Assembly (NCBI GenBank): GCA_033439685.1
Contig: JAUEDM010000002.1
Span: forward strand, 1,736,001 to 1,800,000
Direction of reading: 5' to 3'
Length of the DNA: 64,000 nucleotides
From: Apodospora peruviana
Lineage: Eukaryota; Ascomycota; Sordariomycetes; Sordariales; Lasiosphaeriaceae
Under the pieces are notes generated by a model. That model was not told the origin of the DNA. It searched no databases and saw nothing but the letters and a program-made list of their open reading frames with translations. Below, in pieces: positions 20,591-31,694 of this stretch. Made by a program: the position numbers and the translations under genes. Within the stretch, counting starts at the first letter, position 1. Every line of letters starts with the position of its first letter.

Positions 20591-21246
20591 TTATTCCTTG
20601 ATCATGGATTACAAACCAAAAATAAAGGACCCATCATGCCTTCCAAGGCTTAGCTTGTCTCGCTTGGAAGTCATCCTCCAGAAGAACATCACCCTCTCTG
20701 TATGACATCGCACCTTAATGTAACTGGTGGACCTCGCGAGAAAAACAGACGACACCAACCCAAGCAATAAACTGGAACTTATGGACTGACTGTTTTCTTC
20801 TGATTTGATTTTGATTTAAGCTGATCTGACCGAATTGCCTCTTCGGAAAAGACCCAGACCTTGCATACCGTACCTAATGAACGCCGAACCCATAACTCTT
20901 TGCTCTCCTAATTTTGTTCTCCGTCGTACAAGAGCACAAAAAGAAAATGATGAGAATAAGCAATACTGGAAATACTAAAAGTTACATTGTTACAAGCAAA
21001 GCACTGCCAACCATCTCCTTGCTTGCTTGCTGGCTCTCCATAAAGTTATCGTCTCTCTGCCAGGCGGACTCCTCAGGCTAACTGACTGATCTTCTAGCCG
21101 ACCTTGGTGACTGGATTCAAGATATCCATTCCTTTCCGTTCCTTTTCTGGCCAGAAAGATGATACCAAAAGCCACTCCATGAAGTAGAATAGTCCGGACC
21201 ATCCCATCCAACTGCGTGATGAAGCAAGAGAGGTATGTACTCAATA

Positions 21247-22625
21247 CTAAGAGGCAAACCGCTTGGCTCTTGCGTCCATCTTTGCCTTTTCAGCCGGGTC
21301 GACAGCAGCTGAGGCGGCCTTCTTGGGTGCAGGTGCTGGAGCCGCACCGCCGCGTTTCTGTCCGTTGGTGTTTCCACCGTCTCTCTGTTGTGCACCGCCG
21401 CCACCACGTCGGCTATCACCACGGCGGTCGTTGCGGTCGTTGTGCTTGTTCTGGTTGTTGTCGCGTCCGCCACGCTGTCCAGCTTGTTGGCCACCACGAG
21501 GACCGGCTCCCGACTGGCGTTTGTTGGCGCGGGTATCATCTTCTTTCTCTTCGGCGCCACGATCGCGGCCGCGCTTGCGAGGTCGGTCAGGCAGGGCGCT
21601 GTCGAGCGCTGCGACCTGATTATTAGGCAGGCCGAAGCGTTCGGCGCGCTTAGCTTTGATCGCCTCTTCAGACTTGTCATCCTCTGGGACAATGCCGAAG
21701 CGTGCGGCGCGCGCAGCGCGCTTCTCTGCCTCGGTCTTGGCATTGGTCGGCGGGAGATTCTGGGTAAATGGCTCGGCGGGCGCAGCAGCCTCAGTGGTGG
21801 CTTTCTCGGTGTCGTTCTCAGGGGCAGCTGCTGCGTCGGTGGTAGTAGTTGTGGTAGGAGCAGTCTCGGCTGCTGTCTCTGTGACTTGGGCAGCTGCCGG
21901 GGCTGTGGACTTGGTGTCGGCGAGAGACTTAGGAGCAGGCTCTGCAGTTGTCTTTGTGTCTGTGGTGGTAGCTGAGGTGGTCGTAGCAGGAGCAGGGGCC
22001 GGCTTTGAAGTCACGGGAGCAGCTGAAGGAACGTCGTCGTCATCATAGTCGATTTCGTCTTCCACAACCTTCTCGTCTTTCTTCGAGGCTTGAATTTCGC
22101 GAGCGACGTCAGTTAGGAGATCCCAGTCGGTTTGGAACTCGTCAAGATCATCCCAATGGATCTTATCAACCTTGACCACGGTCTCGATCTTTTAAATCGT
22201 GGCAGCAGCCATTGTTGCAAAGATCGACATCGAAAGGGTACAAGTTGGGGTGCAAAGTGAGATTGGTGGTGTGAATGTATATATCGGCGATGGTTGCGCA
22301 CTGGGCAATTGAGGTTGAAAATGAAATAGGTTCGATAACTTTATCGTAGTTCAAGTTGTTGCGCCAGCGCGATGTAGAATGTGAAAGAAAATGTGAAGCT
22401 GTCGAGTTGTGTTGTTTGTGGAAAGGGAAGGGAAAGTGGAAGCAGAGGAGTGGGAGGGGGGTTTTTATACTGCGTACCGGCTGGTGCATCGTCGCCTTTG
22501 GCAGACTGCTTATCGTTATCCTGCAGGCGCGCAATCAAGTCGGCCTTATTGCCAGCTTGCGTGAGACCCCGCTCGTTCAATAGCTTCTTGAGCTCGGGGA
22601 CCTTCATGCTATTGTAGTCGGCCAT
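21247..22625 (-). CDS. THO1: SAP-domain, THO1-like nuclear RNA-binding protein
   Basis: Two exons, 22478-22625 and 21247-22088, give 329 aa. The 389-nt intron (22089-22477) starts GTACGC, has a CTAAC branch point about 30 nt before the acceptor, and joins in phase (GCC-G / CC-TCG). It also removes an in-frame stop that would block read-through. Residues 1-40 form a SAP motif (MKVPELKKLLNERG ... NKADLIARL), a DNA/RNA-binding helix-turn-helix. EDEIDYDDDD follows, then an Ala/Thr-rich linker, then the Tho1/MOS11-type conserved region with AARAARFGIVP and AKRAERFGL, and finally an Arg/Gly-rich tail ending ARAKRFAS. Yeast Tho1 binds nascent transcripts and supports mRNP assembly with the THO complex. 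The RGG-like tail is longer than in the yeast protein. Confidence 0.85.
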
Positions 22626-23789
22626 GGTTGAATGGGTTCGGCACCGTGCCGATTCGGTTTGCGCGTGGGAGACAATAGCAGATCGAGCGAGTGAATGGGG
22701 TTGACCGTCGAGGGGGACGTCTTCCTATTGTCGGGTAGAGCAAATGGTGGAGAATATGGTTTGCAGAGCTTCTCGTCTTTGGCGCTTCTGCCGAAGGAGC
22801 GAGGAAAACTCGATGTGGTGGTGGTTGGGAAGAAGATGGGATGAGATGTGTGAAGTTAGAGGTGTGGTTGATGGTGGGCATTTCTTTGTGAAGTCGCGCG
22901 GCAACGCGCCTCACCATCCAAGGACCCAGCTTGCGCGCAGCCGAGTCTTGGCAGTCCACATTCCCGTCTTGGTTACGTGCATAGACCGGGTACTTGCATG
23001 CGCCTGACAAGGGTACATTTCCTTTGACATCATTGGACATTTGCACCTTCTTTGGCACCTGGCCAGATGCGACAAACATAAACTCGAACAAAGTCACCGC
23101 CACTCCATATTGCGCGGCATAGGTATCCTCCTTCCACCCTTCACTCCATCCATCCATCACACCAGCAACAAGCACATATCCTCCTCCTGTCCAATCCCCA
23201 ATACAACAAATTTTGACATCCAACGTCCGGTGTCCGAGAGCTTTGGGTACATACGTAATTCCGTTGCCTTGCCTGAGTAACTTATCTACCTAAGTAGGTA
23301 ATAAGGTATAAATGATATCGAAACTGAGTGACATAAAAAATGATTTGAGTTTAAAACCAGCCAGCCACGCCTATCAAGTTCAGTTCCCATAAGATATAGA
23401 TTTCCCATAACAAAAAAGCCACGCTAATGCCAACCAACCGGTTCATTGATCCCCCTCAGCCTAGCCTAACCCAAAGCCCCCAAAGTTTGTTTAACCCAAA
23501 GAAAACAACCTCGATAGGTAAAAAAGGAGGGTATACATGTCTGTGTCTCTCTCACTCTGTGTGTGGTATGATGATGCAAAAAGTTCGCCTAGTTGAGTTG
23601 TATCCACACAACACATCAACTTCAGGCCAAACTACTATGCTGCCTGCCTGCCTGTCCATCCGTTTACGTGAATTCTCCAAGAAATGGCAACCTGCGGCTC
23701 TCTCGCTGCGGGCGCCAGCTACATATGAAAGAACAATGTTCTTCCGCTCAAAAAAGGGAACGCTTCCCCGGGTATAATTAAGACGGCGC
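22626..23789. other. Intergenic between THO1 (5' side) and the SPRY gene (3' side)
   Basis: Should contain the THO1 promoter near 22626-23200 and the 3' UTR of the SPRY gene near 23500-23789. Frames that overlap here have no recognisable protein content. A TACCTA-AG-TAGGTA inverted motif lies at 23287-23300. Confidence 0.5.
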
Positions 23790-25473
23790 CTATCTCGACG
23801 AAGAAGCCCTCCCGCTTCTAGCACTGTCACTCCTATCGGGCCCTGCACCCTGTTGAACCGCATCCTGATAACTCGGAATCGGCGGGCTGGGCGGTCCTTG
23901 TGAGTTGTTGCTGGTCCTGTTATTGTTGATGGGTGTCGCCCGGACGGTTGCTGAAGAGCCACCTCGGCTCCTGCTGAGGTTGATCAGGGGTGCATTCTCG
24001 CTGTCGGAGCTATTCCTCCTGTTGCTGTTATCGTCACCAGCATCAGACGGCTCGGGACTCGTGTACTCTGGTGGCGGCGGGTTGTGAACATCGTGGAGGC
24101 CGAGCCCAGTAACCGGGTGGGTCTCGGTATGTGGAACCGCCGTAGCAGCACTGGTGCTAGGCTCACCACCATCATCCGTGGGCACGAGGTGAGCGAGTGA
24201 GATGTCGGTTGGGCTACGAACAGGTCCAGGGCTTGTGGGCGGGAGGACTCGGAAATTACCCGATCGTGTGCGGTTATGGCTGTTGTCCGCCTGTATTGGA
24301 CCATGCCTTAGGTATGTTTGCACGGACTGGCTGTACCCATGGCCACGACTCGGCGAACCCGTGTATCCATCCTTTCGCCCAGCCTCGAGGAGAATGCTGC
24401 CCTGCTCGGAACCGTATGGTGGCGGAGGTGCCAACGAACCTGTCATCGGAGCAAGCCCCCACTTCTTCACGTTCGCTTCGATGAAGACAAACCCAGCCTG
24501 GCCAAAATTGACGTGGATAATACTTGGCCCATTTGCCCCAACTGCGGGGAAGAAATTCTGAGACTTCAGCCCGTGGACCACATCCTCCAGCTTCTTTCCA
24601 TTCCGTGTAAAGAAGATGGTACCCGTGCGTGGCCGGTACCCGACGCCGATCACGTCACCCTGCACGATTTGCGGACCGTAAGCAGTCGGGTTGAACGGCT
24701 GGTTGAAACGGCGGGTGCCGTTGGACAAGTAGGCTACCGATGACTTGTGGTATCCTGCACCCTGGGTTAGCGCGCAAGTCTAGAGACAGTTGAGATGGAA
24801 GGGGAGGTTTCTAAAATCCTACCTGGTAGCCTAAACAACGGGTAAGGCTTGGTGGCCATGCCAATACTTAATAACGAGGTGTCGGGTTTCTCGTATATCT
24901 TCGCTTCCCAGTAGTAGACCTCGTTCTGTTTCGGCACTGGGAGGTTGCTCATGACGGTACATTCCGAGTCGAAGAACTCAATCTCGGTCCGGCCCTCGAC
25001 GAAGCAGTTGGCGATCTCTAGCTCGGGTTCGAACTCCCACGCAGAGACGCCCTTTTCTTGAATTGCAAGGTACTGCGATAAAGAAATATCGGTCTGCGCC
25101 GATTCGGGGGGATTTGCAGTGATAAAAGCTGAAACGGGAACAATGTCAGCGACACGAGCTAAAACAACATTGGGTGCGCTTGACATCATCAAAAGGTAAA
25201 CCTACCTTTGGCTCTAAGATACTCGGTCCTCTGCATATCATCCATCGTCTCGAGGGCCTCGGCCTCTTCCCTCGCAAACGCCTGCTCGTCATCGTACTCG
25301 CCGGGCCGACCGATCCGATCGAGGAATATGCGACCGGATGATGTGTACCGGAAAAAGTAGAAGATGAGGAAGATGCAGGCAAGCAATATCGCGGACCCGA
25401 ATGACGACAGCAGGCCGATGACGATGCCATTCAGGCTGCCGGAAGGGTCGTAGTCGGGCATTGTCGGCGGCAT
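23790..25473 (-). CDS. SSH4: SSH4/EAR1-like SPRY-domain endosomal protein, Rsp5 ubiquitin-ligase adaptor
   Basis: Three exons (25206-25473, 24823-25128, 23790-24754) encode 512 aa. Introns 25129-25205 and 24755-24822 both have GTAGG donors and CAG acceptors and join in phase. The start is ATG 25471-25473 (MPPTMPDYDPSGSLNG); MPDYD a few codons later is the alternative. An upstream non-coding exon is possible because a GTGAGT donor lies at about 25660. One membrane segment (about 16-41) is followed by RIGRPGEYDDEQAF and a SPRY domain (about 100-290), including SAWEFEPELEIANC, YYWEAKIYEKP and HVNFGQAGFVF. Two PPxY motifs are visible, PPPY at about 302-305 and PPEY at about 419-422. In yeast, Ssh4 and Ear1 recruit the Nedd4-type ligase Rsp5 to ubiquitinate cargo at endosomes and vacuole; the PPxY motifs here fit that role. 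Confidence 0.92.
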
Positions 25474-27727
25474 TGGGGACGGTCGATGTCGATATCGATG
25501 CGTCTCAATCGGGAGAGGGTGTTGCGTTGGTTCGACGACCGTCGCTGGCGTCACCGCCAGGCTTCCAGCATCCGTAACAAATGGCCGTTGTCTCGTTTCA
25601 CAGGCACACGGCCGGGCTTCCCGCAATTGCACGATGATTCGATCGAGTGTTGACTCACGAAACGGTCCGTTGGCGTGCCGGAGTTCGATGAATGGCAGTG
25701 GGCGACGGTGGTGGTTGGTGGATTGAAACAGAACACAAGCGTCGCTTGGCTGTTGCTGGTGCTGCTTGTTGGTGTTGTTGCTGGATGGGTTGACGAAGGC
25801 GGAGTGCCCGAGTTGTCGAGTCCAGCGGTCGGCTGCCTTGGTTGGTTATCAGGCGGACTGGTTCAGGGCGGCGGGCACCTGGCACTTTTGAGGCCCCGAG
25901 GGGGTGTGGTGCGTCACACTGGCGTTGACGGCTGATAACAACCTAAAACGCAAGGTACAACTAAAAGTATGGAACGCAGAAGTGAATGATTTCAATTAAC
26001 ACCACCTGACTTTGTGGTAAGAGCAAAACGAGACAACCAAATGAGGGATATTACGACGGATGGTTGGCGCGAGGGAGGAAGAATCTCGAAGAATAATTCG
26101 ATAGGTAGGGAAAAGGAAGAAGGTGTTGCGTAAGACAGCTTCTTGGGACACCTCAGGAGATGATGTCCTTGTTGCTGGAACAGCCCAGACAGCCCAGGGT
26201 CGCCAATACGCCAATGCGGGCAGATCGCTGACTGTTGGCTGCCCGGGAGACCTTGATGTGCGTTGCCGCACTATCAAAGTGACACCTGAACCCAGTGGTA
26301 GTCTGATTGTCTGATAACAGAAATGTGGCGGGGAAGGGTCTAGCCGCAGATCCATTGGTGGCGGCGGATGACGCTCTCGGTCGGAACCGTTAGAGATCTC
26401 GACAACTCCGCGACAGACCAGGGCGTAAGTTACAGGGCTCTTCTTTGGTTGAGTTCAGGGCTGAGCCAGGCAGGAAAAGGCACAGACTTTTAGGGCACCC
26501 TTGGGAAGAGCCTCTTGGACTGAGTTTATTGAATCGAAGGGTGATTGATTACCTTACCTTAAGGTAGGTTCCTCTTGGTCTCCAACTACAGGGTAATCCG
26601 TATGACATAGGCGGGGTTATTCAACTCAATCCCGAAACCCTCAGCCCGACAACTTATCTTGGTTTACACGCTCGAGCAAACAGCCAGATATCCCAATACA
26701 AAGGTTTAATTTTGTATCTGTTCTTCGTCCGGATGCATATGAGGTTACCTTGGGTTTGGCGCGAACGTCCCATGTCCAGTGCAGGATTCAAAGGGCAGTT
26801 TCAAGACGGATGCGCTGAGTCTCAGGCTTTGGCGCTGTTGGGTGCTGCCATGTGGCATTGAATCCCGGCCACGACCCCAACAACCGGCATGGACCTGTTT
26901 CGGTTCGCTTTTTTACGCCTCCGTCCCGAATTCGGTTTCCGAGGATGTCCTATTTTGGTAATCCCCATATCCTAACAGGCATCCTTTCTGAGGAGGGGAC
27001 ATACATATAAGAGGAATGCCTTTCCCATGTGTTGTTGCTGCCAGAGGCGTGAACTTTCAACACCATCTCTACCTAATTCTGCTATCCCTACCTACCTACC
27101 CCGAAACTGGAATTTAAGGTAGTCCGAGGGACAACACGTGAGACATATTGAACTTGTTGGCTGAATACCTCCCTCACATTCATTTCCGCTTCAAACACTG
27201 TTTAGGGACTGGTGGGTTGATGACCAATTCCCGAGATAACTTGCCCTTGAGAATAACTATCGTTCGTCCAATTTTCGGCAGAACGACAATGGATAGCTGG
27301 AGCACCAGGGCGGCGACGGTAAGAATGGTCACACGCCCTCGGATTCGAGATGCTAGGCGTCTTGACCGTGAGATGGTGAAGAGTTGGGTTGGTGTATGTT
27401 ATTCAGGTCAGGCAAGTGGCTGTCAAATAAGTGCGGAACATGGTTCCAAAATTCCATTGGTAGTCTACAGTACTGCTGGTGCTACCGCTTTCGTATAGTA
27501 TATATGTCTCCATGAATCAGGTAGCTGTCCTCAATAAAAAACACCAAAGCCACCTGCGTGAGTATTCCCATATATCCCTTACCAATCGCCAATGCCGATA
27601 GTTGCAAATGTCCATGTCCAGTGCCTTAACTTGAATACCAGGTGGACAGCATCTCATGTTAGGCATGAGCGGTATAAGATCAGTTCATCATTTCCTTCCC
27701 CAACCCAAAATATCACGGCCAATCTAC
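25474..27727. other. Intergenic, no gene seen
   Basis: Contains the presumed promoter and leader of the SPRY gene next to 25474 and the 3' region of the next minus-strand gene near 27727. A perfect TACCTTAAGGTA palindrome lies at 26555-26566, and TACC/CTAC repeats at about 27093-27104. The small frames present are not convincing as genes. Confidence 0.5.
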
Positions 27728-29119
27728 TCAAACACCACTCTCACTATCTCCTCCGCGGTGGCGCCGGTATCCCGCGCCGCCACGCTTCTTGCGCTTCTCC
27801 TCCGCATACGACATCTCGCTCGGAGTACCAGCCGAGGACGAGGCCACCGGGATGTGCACGGGATGGCGATAGACCTTGGTGCCGACTTCACTGCTAGTAC
27901 CCAAATCACTGACGCTCTCGGCCCAGCTGCCAGGGACGCGCGGCTCGTTTGCGCGGGACTCGCTGGCGGCTGTGTACGTGTCGCCACTGACGACGGTACT
28001 GCTTTTGGCCTCCTGCTCGTCAATGCGGCGCAGAGACATGGTCTCGTCGGCCCGCTGGAAGCTAAAGTCCCGTCGCTCCCTCGCGGCCGCGCGGCCCTTC
28101 TCCTGCAGCTTCCTGGCCTCGGTGCGGATCCGCTCGTTCTCCCGGGTGGCGTTCTTGTCCGCGGTCGAGTACACCTTCCTGATACCCCCAGAAGCGGCTG
28201 CCCTTGGCGCGCTGGGTCGCTCGTCGCCGGTCTCGCGGTGCTTCTTGGGTGACCCCTCGCGGTCGGTCTCTCGCTGCTTCTTGGTCGGTGTGCTGGTCGG
28301 CGTGCGCTCGCGGTGACTGATAAGTTCCGACGTGACCGTGCTCCCGGTTACTTCGGAGTGCCCGACACCGCTGCCGCTCGCACTGGAGTAGCTCGGGTTC
28401 GTCGACCCGTCCCACGAGCTACCCTCACTCTGCTTGTTGATGCCCCCGACGCGCGCGGCCTTCTCGTGACGATACTTGCGCAGGTGTGCCTTGGCCTCGG
28501 CCTCGGCGTCCTCGTCGATCAGAGCCCCATCAGCGCCCACCTTGCGACGAGACTTCTCGCGTGACTTCTCCTCCCGCCTCCGTTCCATCTCGCGCTCCTT
28601 CTGCTCACGCTTCTTGCGTCGCTTCTCCCGTGCGTCAATGTCCGACACGCCGGCCGTGATACCGGTGATGCCAGTGGTTCCGCTCACGATAGTGGTGTTG
28701 TCCTGCTCGGTGCTGCCGTCGTCGACGTCCTTGTAGATGCTGCCGCCGCCGAGAATGGTGCTAGGTGTGGCGCCCGACAGCAGGGTCCCGTTCGGACCCC
28801 TGCGGCGCAGGACGGTAGATTTGTAGTCGTCCCAGTCGTCTTTGCGGAAGATGAAGCCGCCGTTCTTGGCCCAGAAGAAGAACCAAATACCGAGACAGAC
28901 GAACGCGGCGCCTATGAGTCCGAACAGTGCAAAGATTGCCTTGTTGTTGATCTCGTGTGGGTCGATAACACCGCCCACCGGTATGTTTTGGCTATTGTCA
29001 TCATCACGGGCGAGGAGCACCGAGCGTGCGGCAAGCGGTCCCAGAGAGGCGATATCGTTACGGCCGGCAAGAGGAGATGATTTGAGGAAGCTGCCGATGG
29101 TCGAGATTGTCGGCGCCAT
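27728..29119 (-). CDS. Conserved fungal single-pass membrane protein of unknown function
   Basis: Single-exon frame of 463 aa from ATG 29117-29119 to TGA 27728-27730. The N-terminal 55 residues contain an LLARDDD-type region. A strong membrane segment follows (IFALFGLIGAAFVCLGIWFF, about 63-84), then the short motif WAKNGGFIFRKDDWDDYKS. The rest is cytoplasmic in appearance: a Gly/Thr-rich linker, a highly charged Lys/Arg/Glu helix (about 165-200) likely to form a coiled coil, Ser/Thr-rich disorder, a second charged helix (about 310-345), and a basic end (KRKKRGGAGYRRHRGG). I know similar proteins as conserved fungal hypotheticals but no function. The lack of an N-terminal cleavable signal suggests a tail-in, signal-anchor topology. 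Confidence 0.85.
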   Translation of the reverse strand: MAPTISTIGSFLKSSPLAGRNDIASLGPLAARSVLLARDDDNSQNIPVGGVIDPHEINNKAIFALFGLIGAAFVCLGIWFFFWAKNGGFIFRKDDWDDYKSTVLRRRGPNGTLLSGATPSTILGGGSIYKDVDDGSTEQDNTTIVSGTTGITGITAGVSDIDAREKRRKKREQKEREMERRREEKSREKSRRKVGADGALIDEDAEAEAKAHLRKYRHEKAARVGGINKQSEGSSWDGSTNPSYSSASGSGVGHSEVTGSTVTSELISHRERTPTSTPTKKQRETDREGSPKKHRETGDERPSAPRAAASGGIRKVYSTADKNATRENERIRTEARKLQEKGRAAARERRDFSFQRADETMSLRRIDEQEAKSSTVVSGDTYTAASESRANEPRVPGSWAESVSDLGTSSEVGTKVYRHPVHIPVASSSAGTPSEMSYAEEKRKKRGGAGYRRHRGGDSESGV

Positions 29120-31694
29120 GCTGGCGGTCAGCTCGGCAAGAGTCTGTCGAGAATAGTTGAATTGGCTGGCCTAAGCTGGTCAACCAGCCGAGCTAAGAAG
29201 ATTGGAGAGCCAAAAGCTGTCGATTTTGTGTCGCTGTGTTCTTTGATAAATTGAATTTTCCGTGGCGGTGATGGTATCTTGAAACGGGCTGATCAGAATG
29301 ATGATACAATGGATTTGCTGCAACCGCCAAAGACATAATTGTCGAAGATGCAGAGCTGACGGAATTGGCTCGAGATTGTTTGTGTTGGCCGTTCACCCAG
29401 AAACCAGAGGGGCTGGGGTGCCTACCTGAGGTAATCCTTGAGGAGGGGTTGGGGGTTTAAGAACGGCCAGTTCTTTGTGCGGTTTGCACGTGGCGCGTAA
29501 TCTTTTTACTGGCAAGTTGTTTGCTCGTGAGCTGCAAATCGCACTCTGCACTTTGCATTGGTTGTCCGCAGCATTCCGTATTGCGTGTTGACTTGCTGCG
29601 TAGGACCGTCGAAAGCAGATAGGCAGGGAAAATGACGTCGGTAAACAAAGGCGCCCGTGCCCCAGCACGCCCAGCAACGACCTAGCAACCATTAGCTCAC
29701 CGAAGGCCCAGCCAATCAAATCGCACCAAACGGTCAGGACTTTCCAAATGGGGCAGTCAGGCATTCACCAACCGCTATCGCGATCGCTATCGCATGGATG
29801 GCCCCGACTCGCTCGTCCGTCCCGTCCCCCGGCTCCGGCTGGATCCAGATGTGTCTGATGTTAATTACCTCTTCTTCCATACATATACCCCAGAGTGTAC
29901 CGATGGACTGTACGTATAAGCATTCCTCCGCCAAGAGATTAAAAATCATGATAATATTCTAGATTTCATGCCGTCCATCCACCTTTTTCTTTTTCACGTT
30001 TTGTCCCGTGTCTCGGGCAGGCGGGTGTGTGGAGCGAGTCGAGCGGACACTGGCGGACAGAACACACGTGTTTCCATAGAACATTTACGACTTCCAGAAA
30101 GGAATCTAGGTTGCCACTCACTCGAGTACTGCCCTTTCCGCGTATCATGGCCTTCATCAAATGAGAAGCCGCCATCAAAGGAGAACTGCCTGCTCATGCG
30201 CTGATGAATGTTTCGTAATACGCTATCATCATCCCACCCGATGATCTCGGGCGGTGGGCATATTATCTATGTAGAGTGTCTGTAGACGATTGGTAACCGG
30301 TCAAGTGTTGAGTTGGCGCGCGTCTGTCTGGTCGCTTTGGTTTGCTTGTTTATGCAGGCTGATGTTTGCATGCTTCTTCATGCGCCCTCATCATACTCGT
30401 CAGCGTCCACGGTGATTGCCTATCTTCTGGTCTGTCACTCGGTAGGTATCAAATTATCTACCTACATTACCTCAGGTAGGCACCGAACATCAAATGAGTC
30501 ACTCGGAGAAGATCCGACAACAGCTTGCTGTGTACCTAGGTATACAGTCTGCGTACCTGCCATGTTTCGGGATTATAAAACAAGGGAATTCCCTCATGAG
30601 TGTATCCGTATCCCACAGAGTGAGTCGATTGATAACGAAGGAAGAACCCAGCCATCGGAGCTAAAGTTGTGCAGAGAAGCAAAAAAAAGAAAAGAATCGT
30701 CACTTGTCTTAGATGACGTAGATCAAGAGACACGTGTTGGGAAGGGACCTTGCATCCATCGTGTGGCAAAGGCAGGCCATGATGTTGTGTTTTGGTTTGT
30801 TTGTGCTCCTCGAATGGTCACTCTCGTAAGACCTGATCTGACCACAGCAGCATCTTTACCTCGGCAACGAACGTGGACGTTCGGATGTCTCTCGTGCGTT
30901 TAATACATACTTTACCTGAAGATGTGTTGTTAAAGTACGCCAGATACCTGAGACATCCATATTTGGCATCATCAAACCCGTAAGTGAGGGCCAGGCTTAT
31001 CACTATTATTTCAGGTACAAGGAATCAATGAGGACATCGTCCTATTACATTGCTATAGATCTACGAACAAGCAGATAGTAGATAAAAACTAGGTATCTGT
31101 GAGTGGGTTGGTGGGTGGGTATCAACTTTTTTCCCCTTACAGAACTACCAAAGTAAGGCACGAACATGAGATGACGCTCGCTGCAAAATTGTGTTGAAGA
31201 GAAGGAAACAAAAGACCACCAGACTAGTACAGGCAGTAGTAGTAGCACAGGTAATACAGACGAAGTAGAGTTCTTCTCCCTCAACCATAGCAAAACTGTA
31301 GTGCAATCTGACGCACACACGCACACACCCCATCAAGACCACAGTAATAACAGAAAGGTATCGAGCAGTAGATGAAATGAATAAATTCCCAAGTCGGTTA
31401 AATAGGTAAAGCCAGTCGCTCGCTCAAATAAACAAAAAGATTTCGCGGCAAGTAAGTGGCCGTCGATCAAAAAAGCTATGCGCAAAATAAAACTTGGGGG
31501 GATATCATCACATCCATCCATCATGAAATAAAAGTCGCCCATACACACGCTTGGCTATTCATCGTCATCAACATTCGTCAGAAAAATAAATGATAAGAGA
31601 ACCAAAAAACATCGTGTCGTTCATCATCCTGAAAAAGTCCTCCTTCATTAGCGTCATTCGTACGACTGTTTCTGTCACGTCATACCAGCCCCTT
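29120..31694. other. Intergenic, no gene seen
   Basis: Presumed promoter of the membrane protein to the left and 3' region of the proline-rich protein to the right. A perfect TACCTAGGTA palindrome lies at 30533-30542. The longest frame (about 30313-30903, +) starts without ATG and has no recognisable features. Confidence 0.5.

Larger units (their letters stand above)
13001..21246. other. Gene-poor region, about 8 kb
   Basis: GC content looks like that of neighbouring genes, yet no frame longer than about 150 codons occurs and none resembles a known protein. Contents noted: a 56-codon frame at 14193-14363, a (GAGC)n run at about 18217-18230, a 16-bp palindrome at 18651-18666, a tRNA-like tail at about 18836-18876, AGATCTAG-type simple repeats at about 19006-19040, and the tandem duplication at 20152-20570. 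A long non-coding transcript is possible but cannot be shown from sequence. Confidence 0.5.

Noticed and set aside
20527..20612. Intact tRNA gene
   Set aside because: The T-arm and acceptor strand are good, but no matching 5' acceptor strand or D-arm is present at normal distance.
22609..23223. 204-codon minus-strand frame overlapping the THO1 start
   Set aside because: It overlaps the real start in another frame and lies in the promoter; no recognisable protein content.
30313..30903. 196-codon plus-strand frame
   Set aside because: It does not begin with ATG, is crossed by a TACCTAGGTA palindrome and shows no motif.
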